From Aquimarina pacifica (lineage in GTDB: Bacteria; Bacteroidota; Bacteroidia; Flavobacteriales; Flavobacteriaceae), in assembly GCF_000520955.1 (NCBI RefSeq), contig NZ_JACC01000048.1:1-49800 (forward strand): a stretch of 49,800 bases of DNA, in the 5' to 3' direction. Shown piece after piece: positions 42,943 to 49,800 of this stretch (position 1 is the first letter of the stretch; every line of letters begins with the position of its first letter). Below the pieces are notes generated by a model, which was given only the letters and a program-made list of their open reading frames with translations, searched no databases and was not told the DNA's origin. A program made the translations under genes and the position numbers.

Positions 42943-43461
42943 ACTGCTATTTTTTTACCCTTTTTGCTATAGTCTGGCCTAATGGTTGATGTTAATTTTG
43001 TTGCATTACCTGATTCAGGGTAGCTGCAGAAAAATGAACATTGGATGCCCTAAAAAACAAAAAAAGCGTGTGATTATTAAGGGATTAAATTACTAGGACT
43101 TTGATCATGTATCAAGGGGTAAATGCCTAAAAAAAATAAGCTAATTACCTATTTGTTGATTCGGTAACAAACCCTTTTAGTGATTAAAAAAACAGTTTGT
43201 TCGTTGAATAGCGTATCTTAAGAGTATTGTTAAATAGCAAGATTTTTTAGAGATAATCAGCTCTAATGTTTGTTATATTTTGTTATCCGCGACTCAAAAA
43301 TGTATAGATCTTTATTATCAATTTATTACAAAGATATACTTCGGCATGTTTTGTGAGGAGTAAAACGGGGGTACAAACTGGGAACTAAATAATTTTGCTA
43401 TTATTTGGTAACATTTTGTTCTGTTATGACATAAACTATATAGCTAGCTTTAATTGAAAAA
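42943..43461. other. 519-bp intergenic region
   Basis: No coding frame of quality is visible in any direction. It holds the promoter-like copy B at 43408-43436 and a short 11-bp palindrome CCTGATTCAGG at 43009; otherwise nothing I can name. Confidence 0.5.
43408..43436 (+). promoter_or_regulatory. Bipartite promoter-like element, copy B (GTAACATTTT-N10-GACATAAAC)
   Basis: Identical boxes and spacing to copies A (3518) and C (45751). With copy C the identity extends over about 32 nt with two mismatches. It lies 25 nt before the ATG of the 118-aa gene. Confidence 0.65.
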
Positions 43462-43818
43462 ATGAATTTGATTAACAGAATATTACAAATAAGAAAAAAG
43501 AACTTTCAAATATGTTTGTTTTCAGAACAGGCGATTGAAGGTAAGGCTCTGGAGGTATCGAAAAAAAAATACCGAGCTATTAATAGAGAAACTATAGAGT
43601 CGAATTGTATGAAGGAGAAAAAAGCAAATGACTTTATAAGACAAGTTGAATTTTTATATTTTGAGGCATCTCTAGAAGTCCCTAAGATTGTAGCGTTTTT
43701 CCTAATTCCATCAGAGGAGGCAAAAACTTCTAAAAAGGATAAAACAGAATTACAAAATTATATATCCGAAATTATTCGACATCAGAAAAAAAGAAAGGAG
43801 AATTTGCTGTTAGTATAG
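43462..43818 (+). CDS. 118-aa basic helical protein, function unknown
   Basis: A Lys-rich soluble protein that I do not recognise. It is helical throughout (QIRKKNFQICLFSEQAIEGKA, LQNYISEIIRHQKKRKENLL), with one hydrophobic middle segment, LEVPKIVAFFLIPSEE. There is no signal peptide or known motif. Its main point of interest is its promoter-like element, shared with the outer-membrane barrel at 3.6 kb and the M48 operon at 45.9 kb. Its start is the first ATG after that element, with a leader of about 20 nt. Confidence 0.55.
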   Translation: MNLINRILQIRKKNFQICLFSEQAIEGKALEVSKKKYRAINRETIESNCMKEKKANDFIRQVEFLYFEASLEVPKIVAFFLIPSEEAKTSKKDKTELQNYISEIIRHQKKRKENLLLV

Positions 43819-43976
43819 GTTAATTGTCTACACAAACCCTTGCTTTTATTGTTATTATTTTTTTGCATTTTAGTAAATTATTCTGCCTACCTCAAAATCA
43901 TTTTTGCATGAAATGCAAGAATTATAAACTTTAAATTACCTAATTTTCTTTTTTCCTAATATAAGAGCTTTATTCT

Positions 43977-44105
43977 CTATAAAGAGAAATTTAGGGCTAG
44001 ATTACCCAAAAGAAATCCTGCTATATATGAGCCCATAATTAACAAAATAATCATCCAGTAAATATTTTCAATATTTTTTTCTCTTATTTCGATTTTGTGT
44101 TTCAT
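43977..44105 (-). CDS. 42-aa single-span membrane protein
   Basis: A charged N-terminus (MKHKIEIREKNIENIYW) is followed by one hydrophobic helix with glycines (MIILLIMGSYIAGFLLGNLAL) and a short tail. It is preceded on the same strand, 47 nt away, by a similar small membrane protein, so the two form a pair. The function is unknown; the composition is not random. Confidence 0.5.
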   Translation of the reverse strand: MKHKIEIREKNIENIYWMIILLIMGSYIAGFLLGNLALNFSL

Positions 44106-44152
44106 TGGTTTAGTTTTTAGTATAATACCTTAGTTTATACGAGCGTCATTTT

Positions 44153-44296
44153 TTACATGCGTGCAGTCATTCTACCTAATTCAAAACCCACATATGATAG
44201 TGCAGCAGCTAGATATAATGTATAAATAACTATATCTGTATCTTTCATAGTTTTAATCTCTTGTACAATATGATTCTTTATATTTTTTATCATCAT
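44153..44296 (-). CDS. 47-aa single-span membrane protein
   Basis: The start was set at the Met before MIKNIKNHIVQEIKTMKD, leaving out 52 upstream residues that read like untranslated DNA. A charged helix is followed by a membrane segment, VIYTLYLAAALSYVGFELG, and a basic RMTARM tail. The (F/L)xLG end of the helix resembles that of the neighbouring 42-aa protein, suggesting a shared design or old duplication. Confidence 0.5.
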   Translation of the reverse strand: MMIKNIKNHIVQEIKTMKDTDIVIYTLYLAAALSYVGFELGRMTARM

Positions 44297-44525
44297 TGTT
44301 TTGTTTTTAGTTATTACTTGATTGAAACAATTTATGAAGATCTTGCTTCGGGAGTCATTATATAAAATTTGTAATGCTCTTGTATCTATTAGTGTATTAT
44401 TATTTGAATTTGTTACCAATTTTTTAAAAAATAAGGCTGTTGCAGTGTTCAAAAAATAAAATAAGCAAAATATTTATACGTATCCCTAAACAAATGTGTT
44501 ATTGTAGGACTTTAGCTATTTGCCT

Positions 44526-44768
44526 ATGTCATCTTTTAAATATAAGTTTAGGGTAATTAGAACAAGACCAGAAAAATACCTTCTACAGTATTAAAAATAA
44601 TTAAAATTTCTGATGATTATTCTTATCCAATAAAATTAGGTTAGTAAAAATACTTGCGAAGGGATTTATGAGTATATCAAAGATATTGGATTTACGAAAT
44701 GTTTGAAGTCTCTTATGACTTGTCTGGATGAAATAAAGATAACAGAATTGAATTCGCTAAATAAATAG
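44526..44768 (+). pseudogene. Decayed small gene with two frameshifts
   Basis: Three reading frames in succession look coding. The first begins with ATG (MSSFKYKFRVIRTRPEK). The next is one base out (IPSTVLKIIKISDDYSYPIK). The third gives CEGIYEYIKDIGFTKCLKSL and ends LDEIKITELNSLNK before TAG. Restoring one A in the A-run near 44573 and removing one G near 44640 would give one protein of about 80 residues. I do not recognise it. Read as a pseudogene; homopolymer sequencing error is the alternative. Confidence 0.35.
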
Positions 44769-44789
44769 ACAGAAGAACATCTGTTGTTA

Positions 44790-44797
44790 TAATTTTG
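44790..44797 (+). promoter_or_regulatory. -7 box (TAATTTTG) of the PP2C-like gene
   Basis: A perfect TAnnTTTG, 37 nt before the chosen ATG. It places the transcript start after an upstream in-frame codon at 44795, supporting the start at 44834. Confidence 0.35.
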
Positions 44798-44833
44798 AGC
44801 CTAATATGTGTTATGTTTGCATGTACATTAGGA

Positions 44834-45580
44834 ATGAAAATATACAAAACATTAAATATTGGCGAATTTCATACAAATCATTGTGAAGACTTTTTAATTG
44901 AAGAGCAAATCGCAACTAACGAAAAACTGATAGCTGTTTTAGATGGCTGTACAATGGGAACGGAATCAGTTTTTGCTTCCATTCTTTTCGGAAAAATCTT
45001 GAGAAATATTGCTAAAAAGAAATTCTATGAGGAGTTTGTTATTAATACCTCTTATGAATTAAAAGATAAATTGAAGGAAGTAGTCAAAGCCTTAATTGAT
45101 GAAATAAAACTCATCAAGAATCAATTAGGATTAGAGACAAATGAACTACTCTCAACCTTGATAATCGGAATAGTCGACACTCAAAAAAATAAAGCAGAAT
45201 TTTTGACTATCGGGGATGGATTAATCTGTAAGGATGGAGAACTGATTGAATACGAGCAAAATGATAAACCGGATTATCTGGGGTATCATCTCAATGATAA
45301 TTTTGAAGATTGGTTCGAAAATCAAGATCAAAAGCTTTCAATTTCTGCCTTCAAAGATTTGTCAATATGCACAGACGGGATCTTTACATTTAAGAATTTA
45401 GAAGATCAATCTAAACAGAAATCTGAAAGCGAAATTATTGAATATTTACTAATAGATGCCCATTGGGAAGAGTTTGATACTTTTCTTGACAGAAAAATTA
45501 ATGAGATAAGGGATCAATGGAATCATGTCGTCACAGACGATTTAGCAATAATTAGAATAAAAAATACAACTGCAAAATAA
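44834..45580 (+). CDS. PP2C-like protein phosphatase domain protein
   Basis: A 248-aa soluble protein with the metal-dependent phosphatase pattern. NHCEDFL at 15-21 stands for the usual RNEDxx. VLDGCTMGTES at 36-46 replaces the classic DGMGGHxxGExAS. STLIIGIVD, LTIGDGLI, LSICTDGIF and TDDLAIIRI follow in the right order. The key Asp residues of motifs 1, 2, 8 and 11 are kept, so it may be active on phospho-Ser/Thr. The start was moved 13 codons inward, past a likely promoter. No kinase is adjacent. Similar small proteins occur in Bacteroidota, but their partner is unknown to me. Confidence 0.75.
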   Translation: MKIYKTLNIGEFHTNHCEDFLIEEQIATNEKLIAVLDGCTMGTESVFASILFGKILRNIAKKKFYEEFVINTSYELKDKLKEVVKALIDEIKLIKNQLGLETNELLSTLIIGIVDTQKNKAEFLTIGDGLICKDGELIEYEQNDKPDYLGYHLNDNFEDWFENQDQKLSISAFKDLSICTDGIFTFKNLEDQSKQKSESEIIEYLLIDAHWEEFDTFLDRKINEIRDQWNHVVTDDLAIIRIKNTTAK

Positions 45581-45656
45581 CATAATTTGATATCGTTCTT
45601 TTGCGAGTAAAAATTTACCTCTACTTGGGCATTAAAACTATCGTTGTGGATAAAGA

Positions 45657-45695
45657 CTTTTAGATACAAAATCTAATGATTAGACCCTCTAAAAG
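45657..45695. repeat. Nested inverted repeat after the PP2C-like gene
   Basis: CTTTTAGA (45657-45664) and TCTAAAAG (45688-45695) enclose the palindrome TCTAATGATTAGA. It lies between the phosphatase stop and the next promoter-like element and may terminate the former, though it lacks a T-run. Confidence 0.35.
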
Positions 45696-45750
45696 GCACA
45701 TTTAAAATTCTCACCCATATACTATTATTTAAATATTTTCGAATATTTTG

Positions 45751-45779
45751 GTAACATTTTGTTCAGTTGTGACATAAAC
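45751..45779 (+). promoter_or_regulatory. Bipartite promoter-like element, copy C (GTAACATTTT-N10-GACATAAAC)
   Basis: Same boxes and spacing as copies A and B. It would drive the three-gene M48 operon with a leader of about 100 nt. Confidence 0.65.
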
Positions 45780-45884
45780 GTATTAGTATGGCGATTTGTT
45801 AAAACAGAAACAAGAGTATTCAATTTTTAAGAAGGGTTTATAAACCAAATATTAAGAAAAAATAATGAATTTGAATCAATAAAG

Positions 45885-47963
45885 ATGGTACAAAAAAACA
45901 TAAAATTGTCTTCTCAATTTAGAGTACAAACTACAAAAGCAATCATGGCTATTGTGGTTTTTATATTAGTTTATTTGCTAATTTTAACTTTTGCAATTGC
46001 TTTAACAGCAGTATGCATTTATTTTGGGGCATTGTTGGTTATTACATATCCACGTTTAATAACAATAGCTTTAGGGATAGGTCTTGCAAGTTTAGGGGTT
46101 TTAATACTTTTCTTTTTAATCAAGTTTGTATTTAAATCGAATAAAGTTGACCGTTCACACTTCTATGAAGTAAATAGGAAAGATGAACCAAAGCTATTTA
46201 CTATGATTGATGAAATTGTAGAAGTTGTAGGAACAAAATTTCCCAAGAGAGTTTACGTATCAAAAGATGTTAATGCATCCGTCTTCTACGATTCAAGTTT
46301 TTGGAGTATGTTTTTTCCAGTAAAAAAGAACTTACATATAGGATTAGGATTGGTTAATTCAACGCATAAAGAAGAATTAAAAGCAATTTTGGCCCATGAA
46401 TTTGGTCATTTTTCTCAAAGGTCTATGAAAGTAGGGAGCTATGTGTATAATGTTAATCAAGTGATTTTTAATATGCTTTATGATAATGAAGCTTATGACA
46501 AAACAATTCAGGGGTGGGCAAATGCAAGCGGCTATTTTTCAATTTTTGTTGTGATAGCATTATTAATAATTCAGGCAATTCAAAAAATTCTACAAGTAAT
46601 GTATGAATTTGTAAATAAGAGTTATCTGGCTTTATCTAGAGAAATGGAATTTCATGCTGACGAAATTGCTGCTAATGTGACTGGTTATGAACCGCTCAAA
46701 AATGCTCTTCTTAGAATGAATTTGGCGGATTATTCTTTTAGTACGGTTTTGTCTTATTACGAAGGGAAAATTCCTGAAAATGTAGTTAGTAATAATATTT
46801 TTATAGAGCATGAATATTTAATTAATTTTATGGCTAAGGAAGACAATATTCCTGTCCTAAATAACCTTCCGGCAGTCTCTTTAGAAGATTTAAACAAGTT
46901 CAATAAGTCTAAATTAGAAATAGAAGACCAATGGACATCTCATCCCAGTACAGAAGACAGAATTAAAAGACTAGAGGCTACCAATAGTATATCTAAGCAA
47001 AGCAATAATGGTATCGCTAATGATTTATTTAATAACGTACAAAAAACGCAAGAACGGATTACTAAGGAAACCTTTAAGGACATAAAATATTCTGAAACGC
47101 CAACAATAAATTCATTAGAGAATTTTAAAATTGAGTTTAATAAAGAATTTAAAAAAAATACATTCTCAAAAGTATTCAATGGTTACTATGATGCTAAAAA
47201 CTTGATGCCTTTTGACATAAATGCGAGTAAGTTTTCTGAGTCTAAGAAATCATACGAGGATTTATTCTCTGATCAAAATGTAGATATGATTTACAATATG
47301 AACGCATTGGAGCATGATATTGAAAACATTAAACAAATTGCATATAAAACTGTAAAAATTAAAACGTTTGATTATGATGGTGTGAAGTATAAACAAAAAG
47401 AGGGTAACAGTTTAATCATAAAACTTAATGAAGAGTTAGCTAGTCTTAAGGAAAAAATTAAACAAAATGATATTGACATCTTTTATTTTTTTGAAGGAAT
47501 TGAAAGAAACAAAAACAGCACAAATAAAATAAAAGAACTTTATTCTAATTTTTTTGATTTTGAGAAGGAGTATAGTACTAAAATTGAGTTTTATACGAAT
47601 TTGTCAAACAAACTACAATTTGTCAATTTTGCAATACCATTTGACGAAATTAAATCTAATTTTAGAAAAATTAAACCCTTTGAGAATGAACTAAAAGAAG
47701 GCATAAGACAGGTGTTAAATACCTATAAGTTTCCATCAGAAATAACTAAAGAGGCAAGAGAAAATTTTGAATTGTTTTTGTCTAAAGATTGGGAGTATTT
47801 TGGTAATGAGAAGTATTTTGATGACCAACTTACAGTATTATTTACTTCTTTGAGTAATTTTGAATATTTGTTATCCAGAGCTTATTTTCTTCATAAAAAG
47901 GAATTATTAGATTATAAAGTAGTGTTGCTAAAAGAAACTGTTCCCCACCTCCAAACACTTTAA
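45885..47963 (+). CDS. M48-family membrane metallopeptidase with long C-terminal extension
   Basis: A 692-aa protein. Two N-terminal membrane helices span about 18-50 and 55-83. The zinc site is HEFGH at 171-175, with the third ligand Glu255 in SREMEFHADEIAA. A further hydrophobic segment (FVVIALLIIQAI) lies at 221-232. This is the HtpX/Ste24-like arrangement, in which the active site faces the cytoplasm. The last 350 residues form an unusual charged, mostly helical extension of unknown role, not part of HtpX. It is the first gene of a three-gene operon, with a 13-nt gap to the next. HtpX-type enzymes act in membrane-protein quality control; that role is likely but unproved here. Confidence 0.88.
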   Translation: MVQKNIKLSSQFRVQTTKAIMAIVVFILVYLLILTFAIALTAVCIYFGALLVITYPRLITIALGIGLASLGVLILFFLIKFVFKSNKVDRSHFYEVNRKDEPKLFTMIDEIVEVVGTKFPKRVYVSKDVNASVFYDSSFWSMFFPVKKNLHIGLGLVNSTHKEELKAILAHEFGHFSQRSMKVGSYVYNVNQVIFNMLYDNEAYDKTIQGWANASGYFSIFVVIALLIIQAIQKILQVMYEFVNKSYLALSREMEFHADEIAANVTGYEPLKNALLRMNLADYSFSTVLSYYEGKIPENVVSNNIFIEHEYLINFMAKEDNIPVLNNLPAVSLEDLNKFNKSKLEIEDQWTSHPSTEDRIKRLEATNSISKQSNNGIANDLFNNVQKTQERITKETFKDIKYSETPTINSLENFKIEFNKEFKKNTFSKVFNGYYDAKNLMPFDINASKFSESKKSYEDLFSDQNVDMIYNMNALEHDIENIKQIAYKTVKIKTFDYDGVKYKQKEGNSLIIKLNEELASLKEKIKQNDIDIFYFFEGIERNKNSTNKIKELYSNFFDFEKEYSTKIEFYTNLSNKLQFVNFAIPFDEIKSNFRKIKPFENELKEGIRQVLNTYKFPSEITKEARENFELFLSKDWEYFGNEKYFDDQLTVLFTSLSNFEYLLSRAYFLHKKELLDYKVVLLKETVPHLQTL

Positions 47964-47976
47964 TAATCAAATCGCT

Positions 47977-48363
47977 ATGAAAATAAAAATAGTATTGATC
48001 TTAATAGTGTTAGTTTTGGAGTGCAAAGAATCCGTTTTACAAGATGTTGATGGTGTTAAGCACTATACAATAGAGAGTGTTAAAAGGAGTGGTGGACAAT
48101 TCTCATCTATTCGCAAAGAAAAGTTAGATGAATTATTAAATTCTTTTTATGAAACAATGTCTAGTAGTCTAAAATTTGAAAGAAAAAGGATAATATTATT
48201 TGATGTGTTTAAGAATAACACAAACTATATTTGGTATGCCGGTGATAGAGAAAGAGGTGGTTTTTTTCGGTTTATATCGGATACAGAAATTGAAAAAATT
48301 GAATATCAAAAAATCCAAAAATCAACTATAAAAAACGAGTTGCAGTTACTAAGGAACCAGTAA
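47977..48363 (+). CDS. 128-aa exported protein, function unknown
   Basis: A short hydrophobic N-terminus (IKIVLILIVLVLEC) ends in Cys16. The Glu before it makes the lipobox poor, so signal-peptide type is uncertain. The mature part is helix-strand mixed, with YETMSSSLKFERKRIILFD and YIWYAGDRERGGFFRF. I do not recognise a family. It begins 13 nt after the M48 stop and so belongs to that operon, with the transglycosylase-like gene 68 nt further on. Confidence 0.6.
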   Translation: MKIKIVLILIVLVLECKESVLQDVDGVKHYTIESVKRSGGQFSSIRKEKLDELLNSFYETMSSSLKFERKRIILFDVFKNNTNYIWYAGDRERGGFFRFISDTEIEKIEYQKIQKSTIKNELQLLRNQ

Positions 48364-48431
48364 AAAAGAGTGCTCTGTCCCAAAACTATAACTTAATTGC
48401 TTTCTAACCCTTACTACTAAAACTAATCATA

Positions 48432-49037
48432 ATGAAGAAGTTAGTCGTTTTCATAAAAAGAATGAGCATCGTAGGAATACTTCTTTTTACGATACTCTTA
48501 TTGTACACCAAATACTGTTGGAAGAGTGTTGTTAGTAAGAAAGAAGTAGCGGTATTGGTTTCTGAGATTCGGGAGGCTGATGCTTTGCCAGAAACGTTTT
48601 ATGAACTTTATGAAGCGGATAACCCGAAGTCACTAACGAATGATCTGAACATGCAAATTCTCAACTCATTATTTTATTCTGACACAAAAAATACGCCTTG
48701 TTCTAAAGCTGTAGTCTTTTCAGAATTGGTTTGGAGAAAAAAGAGTATGTTCAATAGATTTAAATTACGAGAAATATCGCTAAGCTGGAAAATTGAAGGA
48801 GAAACTACTCAAAAAGAATGCTTAAACTGGGTAGCTCAAAAATATGATTTTTTAAATCAAGGAGTGGGTATAAAACAAGCAGCTCAAAAATATTTTGGTA
48901 AAGGGATATCTGACTTGAGTGAAAAAGAATTCGCTACTTTGGTGGTAATGATGAGAAATCCTAGCTTGTATAACCCCTCTAGAAGAAAGGAGTTGGTAGA
49001 TCAAAATGTATATGAATTAATAAAGAAAATGGAGTAA
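48432..49037 (+). CDS. Degenerate GT51 transglycosylase-like membrane protein
   Basis: A 201-aa protein with one N-terminal helix (12-27). Residues 107-184 align with the second half of peptidoglycan glycosyltransferases. FKLREISLSWKIE keeps the second catalytic Glu (Glu114). GIKQAAQKYFGKGISDLS and FATLVVMMRNPSLYNPSR match the conserved GxxAAAxxYFGK and LxxxPxxYNP stretches. The first half is changed: the ED-x2-F-x2-H-x-G loop that carries the donor Glu reads FYELYEADNPKS, and the QQ motif is gone. It is probably inactive in polymerisation and may bind lipid II or glycan. It is the third gene of the M48 operon, and a full enzyme (mtgA) exists elsewhere in the window. Confidence 0.7.
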   Translation: MKKLVVFIKRMSIVGILLFTILLLYTKYCWKSVVSKKEVAVLVSEIREADALPETFYELYEADNPKSLTNDLNMQILNSLFYSDTKNTPCSKAVVFSELVWRKKSMFNRFKLREISLSWKIEGETTQKECLNWVAQKYDFLNQGVGIKQAAQKYFGKGISDLSEKEFATLVVMMRNPSLYNPSRRKELVDQNVYELIKKME

Positions 49038-49076
49038 CCAAGGGACCTGTGTATAAAATGTATGCTATACTTGAGG

Positions 49077-49114
49077 TAAGTCGAAGTACAATGATATAAA
49101 ACGGGTTGTTTAAC
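49077..49114 (+). repeat. Dispersed element, copy 4 (diverged)
   Basis: TCGAAGTACAATGATATAAA followed by ACGGGTTGTTTAAC matches the consensus CGAAGT-N-CTA-TGCATAAA-CGGGTTTAA with small insertions. It lies between the GT51-like gene and the converging fragment at 49189. Confidence 0.35.
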
Positions 49115-49132
49115 TTTAATAATCAAACAAAT

Positions 49133-49164
49133 AAACCCAAGAAAAAAAGAATTTTCTTGGGTTT
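49133..49164. terminator. Bidirectional terminator
   Basis: A 13-bp perfect stem AAACCCAAGAAAA with a 6-nt loop, between converging genes. The stem's own A/T ends give a U-tract on either strand. Confidence 0.8.
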
Positions 49165-49188
49165 ACAGTTCCATTTTTTTTGAGAGGT

Positions 49189-49776
49189 TTATAAAGGTGT
49201 AGTTCCACCACCGTTTCCTGGATCGCAATTCGTTGGGATATATTTTGTATACCAGGGAGTGTATCCACAACTGTTTTTGCCACGAACTTTTATCGTAAAT
49301 CCATAATTAGAATCTATAGGATCAAATAAAATAGCACTACTTGTACCAGTGTATGAAGTCCCATTGACTGGAGAAGTAATTCGACCACCTGTAACACTCC
49401 ATTGGTACTCTGTAGCACCTCGAGAAAAAGTTTCTATTTCTCCTTGAGTACAGCCAAAAGTACTCACATGAAATAATCTAGTAATAGAACTAGGAACTCC
49501 TACAGAAATAGTTTTACGAATGGTTTGACCATCTACCTGGGCCTCTATGGTAGAAGTGCCTGTAACAGAACTGCTAGTTCGACGAACCGTTATATTATTA
49601 TTCGATGAAGATAAGATTTGAAGGCCAGAAGTTACCGACCAATTTACATTACTATTCACTACATTCCCTTGTAGAGTATATGTTGTAGAAGAAGTATTAC
49701 ATATTGCAGAAGCTCCGCTAAGACTAAAATTACCGCAACTATATAAAGTATTAGCGGCAACAACATCAAAATGACA
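49189..49776 (-). pseudogene. 3' part of an exported Ig/PKD-like repeat protein, 5' end broken
   Basis: The frame reads CGNFSLSGASAICNTS, VNWSVTSGLQILSSSNNN and GCTQGEIETFSRGATEYQWS, the strand pattern and Trp-Ser-Val core of PKD/Ig-like modules from flavobacterial surface proteins. Two modules are visible and the C-terminus is short and Gly-rich, with no T9SS tail. Upstream the frame meets a stop at 49777-49779 with no ATG. The only start-like codon is a GTG at 49659, inside the first module, and no signal peptide can be made. I read it as a fragment of a larger protein whose 5' part is shifted, lost or beyond the edge. If translated alone from the GTG it would be 156 aa. Confidence 0.55.
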
Positions 49777-49800
49777 CTATCCCGCAAAGTGTGTAATTAA

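Noticed and set aside
1..49800. CRISPR arrays, insertion sequences, prophage genes and restriction or other defence systems
   Set aside because: Looked for repeat-spacer runs, transposases, phage structural genes and nuclease/methylase pairs; none is present.

Overview
The window looks like chromosomal DNA from a marine member of the Flavobacteriaceae (Bacteroidota), probably Aquimarina or a close relative. The reasons are very low GC; secreted proteins whose signal peptides end in QAQ or IAQ; a type IX secretion (T9SS) C-terminal tail; -7 promoter boxes of the form TAnnTTTG with no clear Shine-Dalgarno sequences; and the flavobacterial block pdxA / yceD-rpmF-fabH-accB-accC beside ribE. The genus is an inference from general resemblance, not a database result.

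Layout. 1-8.7 kb: envelope and secreted proteins (a small exported protein, M43 and M57 zinc metalloprotease lipoproteins, an outer-membrane barrel), an RDD-protein remnant, tRNA-Ala(GGC), a GNAT-MATE operon and a 1-kb gene-poor stretch. 8.7-13 kb: a crotonase-fold enzyme, a 32-aa membrane peptide, a QueD/PTPS-like enzyme, lpxH and a large T9SS-exported protein with two CBM6 modules. 13-20.4 kb, all minus strand: an orphan ABC ATPase, a prolyl oligopeptidase, a newly noticed structured ncRNA, asd, mscL and the overlapping tdk-alr pair. 20.5-27.4 kb: an acidic conserved protein, rsmI, a HopJ-family protein, an M50-like peptidase whose reading frame is broken at its 5' end, a YwqK-like lipoprotein, an AhpD-like protein and recJ. 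27.4-38 kb: lipoproteins, a GreA/B-like protein, mtgA, a DAO-type flavoenzyme, then the fatty-acid initiation cluster with rpmF and yceD, pdxA and ribE. 38-43 kb: a 51-aa protein, an unknown gene behind a promoter held between two identical palindromes, a hybrid histidine kinase and a 500-aa unknown protein. 43-49.8 kb is the least familiar part: unknown genes, two tiny membrane proteins, a decayed gene, a PP2C-like phosphatase, an M48 protease/lipoprotein/degenerate transglycosylase operon and the 3' end of a broken exported repeat protein.

How the genes work together. accB, accC and fabH start fatty-acid synthesis. lpxH supplies lipid A. mtgA, asd and alr feed peptidoglycan synthesis. Several unknown genes are tied together not by position but by an identical bipartite promoter-like element (GTAACATTTT-N10-GACATAMAC), found at 3.5, 43.4 and 45.75 kb. 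It precedes the barrel protein, an unknown 118-aa protein and the M48 operon, and suggests an ECF-sigma-type envelope regulon. A second hidden layer is a family of intergenic inverted-repeat elements at 1.2, 23.5, 41.3 and 49.1 kb.
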